DNA of 64,000 nucleotides from Rhodanobacteraceae bacterium (GCA_003142815.1 PLNP01000024.1:65378-129377); one strand, 5' to 3'; numbered from the stretch's first letter, positions 1 through 9,251 are shown. Translations and numbers: made by a program. Notes: generated by a model not told the origin, from the letters alone.

Positions 1-824
1 TCGCGCATGCCGTTCGCGATATCGCGCACGTTCGACATCTGCGAACCCATGTGGAAGTGCAGCAGTTTCAACGTGGGCGAAAGATTCGCGGCTTTGAGTT
101 CGTCGAGCAGGGTCAGCAGCTGGCGCGGGGTCAGGCCGAACTTCGCCTTGTCGCCGCCGGAGTTCTGCCACTTGCCGGCGCCGAGACTCTTCAGACGCAT
201 GCGTACGCCGAGCAGCGGCTCGACGCCGAGCGCCTGCGCCTCCTCGATCACGTAGCGCAGCTCCGACGGCTTCTCGATCACGATGAAGAGGTCGAGGCCG
301 AGACGGCGTCCGATGAGCGCGAGGCGGATGTACTCGCGATCCTTGTAGCCGTTGCAGATCACCGTGCTGCCGTGGCGCGCGAGTGCGAGCACGGCCATCA
401 GTTCCGGTTTGGAGCCGGCTTCGAGGCCGAAACCTGGAGCAGCGCTCGCGGCGAGTTCACCGGCGACGTTCTTCTGCTGGTTGACCTTGATCGGATAGAT
501 CAGCGTATAGCCGCCCGCGTAATCCCACTCGGTCATCGCCTTGGCGAATGCACGCTGCAAGCGCGCGCGGCGGTCGTTCAGGATGTCGGCGAAGCGCACC
601 AGCAGCGGCAGGCGCGAACCTTGCGCGCGCGCAGCCGCGACGATCGCCGGCAACGACAAGGTCGGGCCGCTGGCGCCGCGCGGACGCACCAGCAGGTCGC
701 CGTTGTCGCCAACATCGAAATACCCCTCGCTCCAGTGCGGGACGGCCCAGGTATGCCGCGCCTCGTCGGCGTTCCAGCGCTGCTCGGTCACCTCAATGCT
801 CCACGGTCGCGATACGAACTGCAT
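1..824 (-). CDS. speA: Biosynthetic arginine decarboxylase, 5' part (runs off left edge)
   Basis: This is the N-terminal 274 codons of a PLP-dependent arginine decarboxylase, which converts arginine to agmatine for putrescine and spermidine synthesis. The reverse strand reads continuously from an ATG at 824 to the window edge. It starts MQFVSRPWSIEVTEQRW and contains YPIKVNQQKN around residues 110-119, where Lys113 is the expected PLP lysine. This is followed by FGLEAGSKPEL and LKLLHFHMGSQ, which are typical of the alanine-racemase-like barrel of SpeA. The gene is divergent from speE (start 921), so the 96 bp between them should hold both promoters. About two thirds of the protein lies outside the window. 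Confident. Confidence 0.95.
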   Translation of the reverse strand, partial: MQFVSRPWSIEVTEQRWNADEARHTWAVPHWSEGYFDVGDNGDLLVRPRGASGPTLSLPAIVAAARAQGSRLPLLVRFADILNDRRARLQRAFAKAMTEWDYAGGYTLIYPIKVNQQKNVAGELAASAAPGFGLEAGSKPELMAVLALARHGSTVICNGYKDREYIRLALIGRRLGLDLFIVIEKPSELRYVIEEAQALGVEPLLGVRMRLKSLGAGKWQNSGGDKAKFGLTPRQLLTLLDELKAANLSPTLKLLHFHMGSQMSNVRDIANGMR

Positions 825-920
825 AGTGTAACGAGACCTCGCGTTGTGCGTATGTCGGCGCCGCACGGAACCGCTACAATCGCGCTTCCCGAATCCGCCC
901 TATCTCCGCAGGAAGCACCG

Positions 921-1790
921 ATGTCCGTGTCCGAGCAGCCCGCCGCCCAGAACTGGTTCACCGAGCAGCACGCACGTTCCGGTTCGTCATTCGGCCTGCG
1001 CATCAAGGAGCGCCTGCACGCCGAGCAGACGCCGTACCAGTCGATCGAGATCTACGACACGACCGACTGGGGCAAGCTGATGATCATCGACGGCTGCACG
1101 ATGGTGTCGACGCGCGACAATTTCCTCTACCACGAGATGATGTCGCATCCGGCGCTGTTCACGCATGCGCGCGCGAAACGCGTCGTCATCATCGGCGGCG
1201 GCGACTGTGGCACCTTGCGCGAAGTTCTCAAGCACGAGGAAGTCGAGCACGCGGTGCAGGTCGAGATCGACGAGCGCGTGACACGCCTCGCCGAGCAGTA
1301 TTTTCCGGAGCTGTGCGCCTCCAACAACGATCCACGCGCCGAGTTGCTGTTCATCGACGGCATCAAGTACATGGCCGAGTGCGAACACGAGTCGATCGAC
1401 CTGATCATCGTCGACTCGACCGATCCGGTCGGTCCGGCCGAGGGCCTTTTCGGCGCGGACTTTTACGTGACGTGCTACAAGGCACTCAAGCCCAGCGGCA
1501 TCCTCGTGCAGCAGAGTGAATCACCGCTCGCGCACCTCGATCTCATCAAGGCGATGCGCGCTGCGATGCGTACCGCCGCGTTCCACGCGGTGAAGACGCT
1601 GACCTTTCCGCAACCGCTCTATCCGACCGGTTGGTGGAGTTGCACGATGGCGCGCAAGGGCGCCGATCTTTCCGGCTTCCGCGAGCGCGGCGCCGCGACC
1701 AAGCAATTCGCGACGCGCTACTACAACGCCGACATCCACAAGGCCGCGCTGGCATTGCCAGAGTTCATGCGCGAGGCGTTGGGCGAGTAG
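921..1790 (+). CDS. speE: Spermidine synthase
   Basis: A 289-residue polyamine aminopropyltransferase that transfers aminopropyl from decarboxylated S-adenosylmethionine to putrescine in the cytoplasm. The glycine-rich nucleotide-binding motif IIGGGDCGTLREVL is at about residues 90-103. VDSTDPVGP at about 164-172 carries the catalytic aspartate region, and YPTGWWSCTMARK lies near the C-terminus. The length matches E. coli SpeE (288). The ATG at 921 is preceded by AGGAAG at a good distance. The frame stays open upstream to 51, but that part overlaps speA and reads as an antisense shadow. Pairing with divergent speA suggests a small polyamine locus. No speD or speB is visible here. Confidence 0.96.
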   Translation: MSVSEQPAAQNWFTEQHARSGSSFGLRIKERLHAEQTPYQSIEIYDTTDWGKLMIIDGCTMVSTRDNFLYHEMMSHPALFTHARAKRVVIIGGGDCGTLREVLKHEEVEHAVQVEIDERVTRLAEQYFPELCASNNDPRAELLFIDGIKYMAECEHESIDLIIVDSTDPVGPAEGLFGADFYVTCYKALKPSGILVQQSESPLAHLDLIKAMRAAMRTAAFHAVKTLTFPQPLYPTGWWSCTMARKGADLSGFRERGAATKQFATRYYNADIHKAALALPEFMREALGE

Positions 1791-1843
1791 ACACGGGGCG
1801 TATTCGCGGCCGCGCGCGCGGCACCGCGTTAGCGCCGTGTGCG

Positions 1844-2119
1844 TCAGCTGATCGCGAGATCGATGCGGCCCAGCATGCGCGCCGCGACCAGTGACTCCTC
1901 GGCGATCAGGGCGGCACCCAGCAGGATCAACAGCAGGCCCGGGCCCGGCAGCACCAGCAACGCGATGCCCACCACGATCAACGCCAGCGCGGCGACGATG
2001 ATCAGCAGCTTGCACACCGCGCCACCGCGGGACGCGAGCCGGCGATAGCGGTGCTGGAAACGTTCGCCGGCGGGATCGGTGCGAAACGCGCGGTAACGTT
2101 GGCGCAAGGTGTCGAACAT
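1844..2119 (-). CDS. PGPGW-type small transmembrane protein
   Basis: A 91-residue membrane protein of unknown function. After a basic N-terminal stretch (MFDTLRQRYRAFRTDPAGER) come two closely spaced hydrophobic segments. The second contains VLPGPGLLLILLG, the signature of the putative PGPGW transmembrane family. The ATG at 2119 gives a compact protein. The reading frame continues open upstream, but only as a shadow of the gamma-glutamyltransferase gene on the other strand. It converges with speE across 53 bp. The family assignment rests on the motif; no role is known to me. Confidence 0.8.
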   Translation of the reverse strand: MFDTLRQRYRAFRTDPAGERFQHRYRRLASRGGAVCKLLIIVAALALIVVGIALLVLPGPGLLLILLGAALIAEESLVAARMLGRIDLAIS

Positions 2120-2347
2120 GGCGGCGTCTTTGCGGCGGATTCGATACGCCGGTCTCGCCCATCTTGCCAGCGCCCGCTGAACAGGATGTTGGCGGGCGAT
2201 CGACGGTCGACGCCAAGGTTGACGAGAGGTGGCACGGCGTGGCGCACACCGCCGGCCCCATGACTGCTGGACCACACTTCGATCCGCCTGTGGAAGCGGC
2301 GAACACGATGACGTCGTATGCTTGGCGTCTATGTTGGAGCCTTTGCC

Positions 2348-4045
2348 ATGAATCGATTCGCGCTGGTCGCGGCGACCGCCCTGCTGACTTCTACCGTTCA
2401 CGCCGGCGACCGCATCACCGGCAAGCCGTTCGCGACGCGCTCGGAAGTCATTGCGACGCACGGGATGGTCGCAACCTCGCATCCACTGGCGACCCAGATC
2501 GGCCTTGACGTGCTGAAGAAAGGCGGCAGCGCGGTCGACGCGGCGATTGCCGCCAACGCGGCGCTCGGTCTGATGGAACCGGTCTCGAACGGCGTCGGCG
2601 GCGACCTGTTCGCGATCGTCCGGGACGCGAAGACCAAGAAGCTCTACGGCTACAACGGCTCCGGCCGCTCGCCGAAAGCGCTCACCTTGAAGTGGTTCCA
2701 GGACCACGACTATAAGGCGATTCCGCCACTGGGGCCGCTGCCGGTCAGCGTTCCGGGCTGCGTGGATGGCTGGTTCGCGCTGCACGACCGCTTCGGCAAG
2801 CTGCCGATGAAAGACGTGCTCGCGCCGGCGATCCGCTATGCGCGCGAAGGTTTTCCGCTGACCGAGTTGATCGCGTACTACTGGCAGCTCTCGGTGCCAC
2901 GCCTGTCGAAGTTCCCGGGCTTCACCGAGCAGTTCACGCTCGGCGGCAAGGCGCCGGCGAAGGCCGAGATCTGGAAGAACCCGAACCTCGCGAACACGCT
3001 GGAAACCATCGCCAAAGGCGGCCGCGATGCGTTCTACAAGGGCGCGATCGCGCACACGATCGCCGACTACATCAAGGCGCAGGGCGGCTTTCTCTCCTAC
3101 GACGATCTGGCCAGTCATAAGGGCGAATGGGTCGAGCCGGTCTCGACCAACTACCGCGGCTACGACGTCTGGGAACTGCCGCCGAACGGTCAGGGCATCG
3201 CTGCGCTGCAGATGCTGAACATTCTCGAAGGCTACGACTTCTCGAAGATCCCATTCGGCAGTACCGAACATGTGCATCTGTTCGTCGAGGCGAAGAAACT
3301 CGCGTTCGAGGACCGCGCGAAGTTCTATGCCGATCTCGCGTTCAGCAAGGCGCCGGTCGACTGGCTGATCTCGAAGGAGTACGCGGCCGAGCGTCGCAAA
3401 CTGATTTCGCCGGACCACGCGATGAAGGCGGTCGAACCCGGCACGCACAAGCTCGATGGCGACACGATCTATCTGACCACTGCCGACGCACAAGGCAACA
3501 TGGTTTCGCTGATCCAGTCGAACTACCGCGGCATGGGTTCGGGCATGAGTCCGCCCGGCCTCGGCTTCATCCTGCAGGATCGCGGTGAGCTGTTCGTGCT
3601 GAAAGATGGCCACGCGAACACCTACGCGCCCGACAAGCGGCCGTTCCACACGATCATCCCGAGTTTCATCACGAAGAACGGCGTGCCGTGGCTCAGCTTC
3701 GGCGTGATGGGCGGCGACATGCAACCGCAGGGCCACGTCGAGATCGTGATGAACCTGATCGACTTCGGCATGAACCTGCAGGAAGCCGGCGACGCGCCGC
3801 GCATCCAGCACGAAGGCTCGACCTCACCCGAGGCCCAGGCGCCACCGATGGCCGATGGCGGCTGGGTCGATCTCGAATCCGGCTTCCCATATGAAACCGT
3901 GCGCGGCCTGATGCAGAAGGGCCACAGCGTGCGCTTCGCACACGGCCCGTACGGCGGCTACCAGGCGATCGAGTGGGATGCGAAGAATCGTGTCTACGTC
4001 GGCGCGTCGGAAGGACGCAAGGATGGGCAGGCGGCAGGGTATTGA
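2348..4045 (+). CDS. ggt: Gamma-glutamyltransferase, periplasmic
   Basis: A 565-residue N-terminal-nucleophile hydrolase that cleaves gamma-glutamyl bonds such as that of glutathione. The ATG at 2348 begins a clean signal peptide (MNRFALVAATALLTSTVHAG), so export to the periplasm is expected. The large-subunit hallmarks GGSAVDAAIAANAALG and EPVSNGVGGD are present near residues 58-90. The small subunit would start at Thr373 in GDTIYLTTADAQGN, the position of the autoprocessing and catalytic threonine, followed by YRGMGSGMSPPGLGF. Length is normal for the family. The flanking sequence carries a small hypothetical gene and an orphan ParA, neither obviously related to it. Confidence 0.94.
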   Translation: MNRFALVAATALLTSTVHAGDRITGKPFATRSEVIATHGMVATSHPLATQIGLDVLKKGGSAVDAAIAANAALGLMEPVSNGVGGDLFAIVRDAKTKKLYGYNGSGRSPKALTLKWFQDHDYKAIPPLGPLPVSVPGCVDGWFALHDRFGKLPMKDVLAPAIRYAREGFPLTELIAYYWQLSVPRLSKFPGFTEQFTLGGKAPAKAEIWKNPNLANTLETIAKGGRDAFYKGAIAHTIADYIKAQGGFLSYDDLASHKGEWVEPVSTNYRGYDVWELPPNGQGIAALQMLNILEGYDFSKIPFGSTEHVHLFVEAKKLAFEDRAKFYADLAFSKAPVDWLISKEYAAERRKLISPDHAMKAVEPGTHKLDGDTIYLTTADAQGNMVSLIQSNYRGMGSGMSPPGLGFILQDRGELFVLKDGHANTYAPDKRPFHTIIPSFITKNGVPWLSFGVMGGDMQPQGHVEIVMNLIDFGMNLQEAGDAPRIQHEGSTSPEAQAPPMADGGWVDLESGFPYETVRGLMQKGHSVRFAHGPYGGYQAIEWDAKNRVYVGASEGRKDGQAAGY

Positions 4046-4181
4046 ACGGATGGAAGACCAGCGACCCGTCAAGCGAACAAGGTGCGGCCGGATCCAACGA
4101 CCTAGGGCGTGAAGACGCGTTTGTCGCGATCTGTTGGCTGGAAATCGAAAGATTGAGGTCGAACGAGAGAAGGATATCGAC

Positions 4182-4364
4182 GTGAATCAGGGTGACGGCA
4201 GATACGCCCTAGAGTGCTGGCTTGATCCTGACAGCTTGGGTGATCCCGACGACAACGAATTCTCGGACGATTTGGACGAGACAGTTGAACGAGCCAAAGC
4301 TCTCATCTCCGCTGGAAGATTCAAGTACATTGCTATCTGTGAACGGAATTGGCTCGGGCGATAA
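4182..4364 (+). CDS. Small hypothetical acidic protein
   Basis: A 60-residue protein I do not recognise. It starts at GTG 4182, with AGAAGGA about eight bases upstream; an ATG 48 bases further up is also open but has a poor leader. The product is acidic in its first half (CWLDPDSLGDPDDNE), then carries a probable amphipathic helix (DETVERAKALISAGRFKYIA) and ends ERNWLGR. Base composition is clearly lower in G+C than the neighbours (31 of 60 bases in one line counted), which hints at recent acquisition. It could be a small partner or immunity-like protein, but nothing here proves function or expression. Confidence 0.5.
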   Translation: MNQGDGRYALECWLDPDSLGDPDDNEFSDDLDETVERAKALISAGRFKYIAICERNWLGR

Positions 4365-4508
4365 CGATTGGAGGGATTTGTATACGCTGCCCGAAGAAAT
4401 AGACCGCCTTCCCAAGGCTGGCGATTAGCCGGCTGAGTCCACTGGGTTTTGCGCAACGGCCGCCACGGTGTAACCTCTCCGCCACTTTGCGTACCGGCGG
4501 AGGCGTTC

Positions 4509-5141
4509 ATGCTGAAGGTCTTGGTGGCGAGTTCGAAGGGTGGCGCGGGCAAGACGATGGTCGCGACCAATCTGGCCGCGCATTACGCGGTCGACGGCAA
4601 GAACACCGTGCTGGTTGATGCCGACCGCCAGGGTTCGAGCCTGCGCTGGTGCGACAAGCGCGCACTGCATGTGAATGCGGTGCTCGGTCTGCCCGGCCTG
4701 CGCCGCGACTGGGAGAAGCACGTTCCCGACGACGCGCAGCGCGTGATCATCGACACCCCGGCCGGGATCCGCGCGAGCGAGGTCGGCGACTATCTCGACC
4801 AGGTCGACGTGGTCGTCGTGCCGGTGCTGCCGTCGGCGATCGATCTCGAGGCCACCGAGCCCTTCCTCGCCGAACTTGCCGAGTTGCCGCGGATCAAGCG
4901 CGGCAAGGTCGTCGTCGGCGTGGTTGCGAACCGGCTGAAGCCGTGGACGAACGTCTCGCAGCTCGCGGTCGAGGAGATGCAGCGCTTTCCATTCCCGCTG
5001 CTCGCGGAGCTGCGCGACACGCAGGGCTATGTGCTCGCCAACGCGCTCGGCAAGAGCATCTTCGACTACCACTCCGAACTGGTGCATTCGCACCAGGAGG
5101 ATTGGGCGAAGCTGCTGCGCTGGCTGAAGAAGCACTCGTAA
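4509..5141 (+). CDS. Orphan ParA/MinD-family ATPase
   Basis: A 210-residue deviant-Walker ATPase. The P-loop SSKGGAGKTMVATNLA covers residues 8-23 with both signature lysines, and VLVDADRQGSS is the switch-type motif near 40. VIIDTPAGI and the VVVVPVLPS strand follow. Such proteins position cargo by ATP-dependent membrane or nucleoid binding. There is no parB, no chemotaxis or flagellar gene and no origin-like site next to it, so the cargo is unknown. The start ATG at 4509 is preceded by GGCGGAGGCG. The protein is short (chromosomal ParA is about 260), in line with the compact orphan ParA group. Confidence 0.88.
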   Translation: MLKVLVASSKGGAGKTMVATNLAAHYAVDGKNTVLVDADRQGSSLRWCDKRALHVNAVLGLPGLRRDWEKHVPDDAQRVIIDTPAGIRASEVGDYLDQVDVVVVPVLPSAIDLEATEPFLAELAELPRIKRGKVVVGVVANRLKPWTNVSQLAVEEMQRFPFPLLAELRDTQGYVLANALGKSIFDYHSELVHSHQEDWAKLLRWLKKHS

Positions 5142-5317
5142 GCGCTTTCTGAACCGATCGCGGGTCGCATCGGTGTTTGCGCGACGCCGGTCCCGGCCGC
5201 ATTCAGGATGGCCTTTACCCGACTTTGCGTGATCTTTGCAGCGAAGCGGTAAACAATACGGGCTTGCCACGTTCAATAGAGGTGCGGCCGCCTTGGTCGT
5301 TCCGATGAGTACCCATC

Positions 5318-5797
5318 ATGCGCAAGATCATTCCCTTTCTGCTCATTACCACCACCTTGTTCGGCGCGTGCGCGCTGGCCACAGCCGGCGCGACGTTCGC
5401 GGCCGATCCAGCCAGCGCCACGGCCGCGCCTGCGACCACCCAGCGCGCCGCGAGGCAGCAGCGCTTCTTCGACAAACTCGACACCAACCACGATGGCGTT
5501 GTCAGCCGCGCTGAGTACCAGGCGTGGGTCGACAGCCGCTTCGCCAAACTCGACAGCAATGGCGACGGTGTCGTCGACGCGAACGAGATCGCGGCTTCGC
5601 CCGCCGTCGCCGAGCGCGTGCAGAAGCGCGCCGAGGGCTTCGTCAAACGCTACGACCAGAGCGGCACCGGCAAGGTCAGCAAGGCTGATTTCGAGGCAAA
5701 GGAGTTGAGTCGCTTCGATCGCCTCAGCAATGGCGCCGATACGGTGACCGAAGGTCAGCTGGCGGCGCATCACCGTGCGTTCATGAACAATCACTGA
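5318..5797 (+). CDS. Secreted EF-hand calcium-binding protein
   Basis: A 159-residue exported protein with a signal peptide (MRKIIPFLLITTTLFGACAL, continuing to AFA around residue 30). Three EF-hand loops are readable: DTNHDGVVSRAE, DSNGDGVVDANE and the more degenerate DQSGTGKVSKAD. A fourth helix-loop remnant (RLSNGADTVTEGQ) has lost its metal ligands. It is likely periplasmic and may buffer or sense calcium. No adjacent gene suggests a partner. An alternative in-frame start is not needed, because the ATG at 5318 leads straight into the signal peptide. Confidence 0.85.
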   Translation: MRKIIPFLLITTTLFGACALATAGATFAADPASATAAPATTQRAARQQRFFDKLDTNHDGVVSRAEYQAWVDSRFAKLDSNGDGVVDANEIAASPAVAERVQKRAEGFVKRYDQSGTGKVSKADFEAKELSRFDRLSNGADTVTEGQLAAHHRAFMNNH

Positions 5798-6040
5798 TCG
5801 CGCAACCAGGGCGCGGACTCCGCCGCCAATGGCGGCTGACAGGTGGCCGGTTCCGGCGCGCGGCGAAACGTCGGTGTCGGTGGCTCAGTGGCTCGGTGAC
5901 TCGTCGGTCGGTGGGCGGCTGCAACCGTTCACCGATCTCTTTTGCGCGCTCGTCCGAGTGCCGCCGATGATCGGGATTTCTTGACCACACCGGCGGTGAT
6001 TCGGGCATCATCTCGTATCGAAGATGAGGAGGAGTCGCTC

Positions 6041-6520
6041 ATGGCTAGCCGCGAGATCATCCTGGTGCGCCACGCCCATGCGGAAACCGCGACAGCGGAC
6101 GAGGACGACCTCGCGCGCGGACTCAGTCTGCGTGGTGAAGCGGAGGCGGACGCGGCAGGCGCCTGGCTGAAGCAGCACGCTGCCGCGCCCGAGCGTGTGT
6201 TGTACTCGCCGGCCGCGCGCTCGCGCGAGACCTGTGAACGCGTGCTCACGGCACTGGGCTACACGGATCTGCGTAGCGAGGCGCGCATCTACGAGGCGAC
6301 ACCGGCCGCGTTGTTGCGCGTCCTCGACGATCATGCCGACGCGGCCTCGGTGTTGCTGGTGGGTCACAATCCGGGCCTCGAAGACCTGGTCGCGCTGATG
6401 ACCGAGGGCGCCTCTGATTCCGGTCGCGGCATTCCGCCAGCGGGTGTGGTCTGGATGACGCTGCCCGAAGGAGGCATTGAACCGGGGACTGCAGAGGTTC
6501 GCCATTTCTGGTGGCCCTGA
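6041..6520 (+). CDS. sixA: Phosphohistidine phosphatase SixA
   Basis: A 159-residue histidine-phosphatase-superfamily enzyme. The N-terminal ILVRHAHAE carries the catalytic RH(G/A) motif with His11, and VLLVGHNPGLEDLVALM supplies the second histidine. SixA proteins remove phosphate from phosphohistidine in HPt domains or in the nitrogen phosphotransferase system. The ATG at 6041 has GAGGAGG at a good distance. The stop overlaps the start of the YceI gene by about ten bases, implying translational coupling. The frame is open upstream to 5942, but that stretch is not protein-like. Confidence 0.9.
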   Translation: MASREIILVRHAHAETATADEDDLARGLSLRGEAEADAAGAWLKQHAAAPERVLYSPAARSRETCERVLTALGYTDLRSEARIYEATPAALLRVLDDHADAASVLLVGHNPGLEDLVALMTEGASDSGRGIPPAGVVWMTLPEGGIEPGTAEVRHFWWP

Positions 6521-7128
6521 GGGCAGGTGTTTTGCGCGTTCGCCGCTCGCAGTGGTGGCTGTTGGCGACGCTGTTGCTGGTCGTTGGCATGGCCCATGCG
6601 GCGCGCCCACACGGCGCTGTCGTCGAACTCGACAGTGCGCGCTCGGACGCGCAGTTTCGGGTAAAGGCGATGTGGCTGATCGGTATCCACGGCTACTTCG
6701 GGAGCGTCCGCGGCAGCGTCGAGATTGACCGCTTCCGCAACCAGGCGGTAGTCGACGCGCGCATCGACGCCGACAATGTGCGGATGAATGTGCGCGGTTA
6801 CGAAGACTGGGTGAAATCACCCGAGTTCTTCGACGCGTTCGCGCATCCTGAGATCCGCTTCGTTTCCGAGCCGTTCCCGCTGCAACGCCTGCACAACGGC
6901 GGCGAACTGCCCGGCACGCTGACCCTGCGCGGCGTCAGCCAGCCGGTTCGCTTCACCCTCGACGCGGCGACTTGCGCGGACCCTGGCTACGATTGCGCGA
7001 TCGTCGCCAAAGGCACGATCAGTCGTTCGCCGTTCGGAATGCGCTCGCGGCTCGGCGCGCTCAGCGACAAGGTCCAACTCAGCCTTGGCGTGTACGCAAA
7101 ACCAGCGGCGACCCGTCTGTCGCCCTGA
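6511..7128 (+). CDS. YceI-family periplasmic lipid-binding protein
   Basis: A 205-residue exported protein. An N-terminal basic stretch and WWLLATLLLVVGMAHA form a signal peptide ending near residue 30. The mature part has the YceI lipocalin-like pattern: a strand-rich first half with HGYFGSVRGSVEIDR, then FDAFAHPEIRF and GTLTLRGVSQPV. Related proteins bind isoprenoid or other amphiphilic molecules in the periplasm. The probable start is GTG 6511, inside the last codons of sixA; a TTG at 6532 is the alternative. The overlap indicates one transcript with sixA. Confidence 0.85.
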   Translation: MALRAGVLRVRRSQWWLLATLLLVVGMAHAARPHGAVVELDSARSDAQFRVKAMWLIGIHGYFGSVRGSVEIDRFRNQAVVDARIDADNVRMNVRGYEDWVKSPEFFDAFAHPEIRFVSEPFPLQRLHNGGELPGTLTLRGVSQPVRFTLDAATCADPGYDCAIVAKGTISRSPFGMRSRLGALSDKVQLSLGVYAKPAATRLSP

Positions 7129-7197
7129 TCGCGAGCGCGTGCGATCGCGCCACCGCGGCGGCTGCGCGATTGATTGGCAGACTCGCCGCACCATGCA

Positions 7198-9099
7198 ATG
7201 CTCCCGATCATGCCGATATCGTCGCTTCGCTGGCGCTGGCTGCGCCTTCTCGTTTTGCCTGCCGGGCTCGCAGCGGCTGGTTGCGGCGTGAACCGCCCGC
7301 TTGCACGCCAGGCCGACGCGGCCGTTGCCGCGGCGCGTCCGGATGTCGTTACCTGCCAGCGTGCCGACCATTGCGTGCTCGATTCGCCGTACCGGCAACT
7401 GGTCGATGCGGCGCGCGCCGCGAGCACGCCAAGTGCGCCGGTGCATTACGTCAACGTGCTCGAACGCGGCGAGGATTCACTGCTGCTGCGCATCCACCTC
7501 ATCCGCGCCGCACGCAAGAGCATCGATATCCAGACCTTCATCTGGGCCGAGGACGACGCCGGCTGGCTCGTGCTCGACGAACTGATTGCTGCTGCGCGCC
7601 GAGGCGTGCACGTGCGCATCCTCGCCGACCAGCTGTTCTCGCTGGACGATGTCGAATGGCTGGCACGCATAGCGCGTGCGCACACGAACCTCGAATTCAA
7701 ACTGTACAACCCGACGTTCGACAACGCGGTCACGCAGCCGGTCGAATTCGCCGCGGGGGTCCTGTGCTGCTTCTCGAAGTTCAACCAGCGCATGCACAAT
7801 AAACTGTTCCTCGTCGACGACGAGATTGGCATCGCCGGCGGCCGCAATTATGAGAACCGCTATTTCGACTGGGATGAGGAATTCGACTACCGCGACCGCG
7901 ACGTGCTCGTGGCGGGCCCGCAGACCGGCCGGGAAATGCAAGCGTCGTTCGATCAGTTCTGGGCGCATCCACGCGCGGTGCCGCTGACCCGCCTCAACGA
8001 CGTCAATCGTCGCCTCGTCGCCGACGCCGCGGCCGGCACGACGGTGCCACTGGTGCCGCCGGCAGATATCGATTGGCCACGCATCGAGTGGCTGCGCGCG
8101 CGCGCGGCCGATCCAGCCTGGATCCGCGCCCATTTCACGAGCGAGGCGCTGCGTGTCGCCCGCGTCGACTACTTCTCCGATGCGCCGGACAAGGCGTCGC
8201 ATCCCCTTGATCCAGCCGGGATCGAGCTCACCGCGCGCATCAGCCAATTGCTGCGCGATGCGCGCAGCCAGGTCGTGTTCGAAACGCCGTACCTGGTGCT
8301 GAGCGCGCGCGCGCGCAAGATCTTTCGCGATCTCCACCAACGCAAGCGGCGCGTGCCGGTCATTGTCTCGACGAACTCGCTGGCGGCCACGGATGCGTTT
8401 TACGTCTATGCACTTTCGTACAAGTACAAGAAGCGATATCTCAAGCGCTACGGTTTCCAGATTCACGAATTCAAGCCATTCCCGGCCGACGCGGCGCAGT
8501 TCGTGGAGAACTACGAGCGGCTCGCGGGTGGTGCTAACGCGGGTCGATACAGGCGCTACGGACAGGCGCCGCTGAAGCATCGCGGTGTACGCTTTGGCCT
8601 GCACGCGAAGTCGCTGGTAATCGACGACGACGTCAGCGTGATCGGCTCGCACAATTTCGATCCGCGCTCGGACGACTACAACACCGAGTCGGGTTTCATC
8701 ATCTACGACCGCGCAGTCGCCGCTCGCGTCCGCGCGGCGGTGCTGCGCGACGCCGCACCGCAGAATGCCTGGACGATCGCCAAGCGCGAACGCCCGCGCT
8801 GGCTGGAGCGTATCAACAACGTGATTGCGGATGTCTCGACCGCGCTCCCGTTGTTCGATATCTGGCCATTTCGTTATGCCAGCAGTTTCGACCTCAACCC
8901 GGGCTGCACGTCGTCGGACATGGACGTCCAAGTGCCGCGAGCGCAGGAAGCGCGGGAGCGGCCGTCACCGCCCGCTGCTGCGGATTTCTACGCCTGCCAC
9001 ACCGATGTCGGCGATTTTCCCGAGGTCGACCTGTCGCTGAAGACGATCTATACCCGCATCGTGACCGCGTTCGGGGCGGGCCTGGTCAGCATTCTTTGA
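7198..9099 (+). CDS. Phospholipase D-family lipoprotein
   Basis: A protein of about 633 residues with two HKD catalytic motifs. The first, HNKLFLVDDEIGIAGGRN, has its histidine near residue 200; the second, HAKSLVIDDDVSVIGSHN, near 469. The N-terminus has a hydrophobic run and a lipobox-like LAAAGC, so it is probably a membrane-anchored lipoprotein facing the periplasm. The architecture resembles periplasmic PLD/cardiolipin-synthase-like proteins of proteobacteria. No strong ribosome-binding site distinguishes ATG 7198 from ATG 7210, and TTG 7174 is also open. Substrate cannot be read from the sequence; phospholipid is the family default. Confidence 0.87.
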   Translation: MLPIMPISSLRWRWLRLLVLPAGLAAAGCGVNRPLARQADAAVAAARPDVVTCQRADHCVLDSPYRQLVDAARAASTPSAPVHYVNVLERGEDSLLLRIHLIRAARKSIDIQTFIWAEDDAGWLVLDELIAAARRGVHVRILADQLFSLDDVEWLARIARAHTNLEFKLYNPTFDNAVTQPVEFAAGVLCCFSKFNQRMHNKLFLVDDEIGIAGGRNYENRYFDWDEEFDYRDRDVLVAGPQTGREMQASFDQFWAHPRAVPLTRLNDVNRRLVADAAAGTTVPLVPPADIDWPRIEWLRARAADPAWIRAHFTSEALRVARVDYFSDAPDKASHPLDPAGIELTARISQLLRDARSQVVFETPYLVLSARARKIFRDLHQRKRRVPVIVSTNSLAATDAFYVYALSYKYKKRYLKRYGFQIHEFKPFPADAAQFVENYERLAGGANAGRYRRYGQAPLKHRGVRFGLHAKSLVIDDDVSVIGSHNFDPRSDDYNTESGFIIYDRAVAARVRAAVLRDAAPQNAWTIAKRERPRWLERINNVIADVSTALPLFDIWPFRYASSFDLNPGCTSSDMDVQVPRAQEARERPSPPAAADFYACHTDVGDFPEVDLSLKTIYTRIVTAFGAGLVSIL

Positions 9100-9143
9100 G
9101 GGCGCTGAGGATTGAGAACTGAGGGCCGGCGAAACTCACAATT

Positions 9144-9228
9144 CGTCGTCCCGGCGAAAGCCGGGACCCAGCACCTTTCATCCACGTCGCCGTGAAGACA
9201 CTGGGTCCCGGCGTCTGCCGGGACGACG
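9144..9228. repeat. Long inverted repeat, CGTCCCGG-type intergenic palindrome
   Basis: Two 28-base arms, 9144-9171 and 9201-9228, are near-perfect reverse complements (CGTCGTCCCGGC...ACCCAG against CTGGGTCCCGG...GACGACG). Each arm also contains its own small hairpin. It lies directly downstream of the phospholipase D gene and could act as a transcript-end structure. It looks like a dispersed intergenic repeat rather than a unique terminator. Confidence 0.8.
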
Positions 9229-9251
9229 AGGGGTATTCTTTCGCGCTTCGC

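Noticed and set aside
7..255. Short plus-strand frames inside the first 830 bases
   Set aside because: They are shadows of speA, whose minus-strand translation contains unmistakable SpeA motifs.
1844..3811. 655-codon minus-strand frame opposite gamma-glutamyltransferase
   Set aside because: Only its last 91 codons (the PGPGW protein) look like a protein; the remainder is antisense to ggt.
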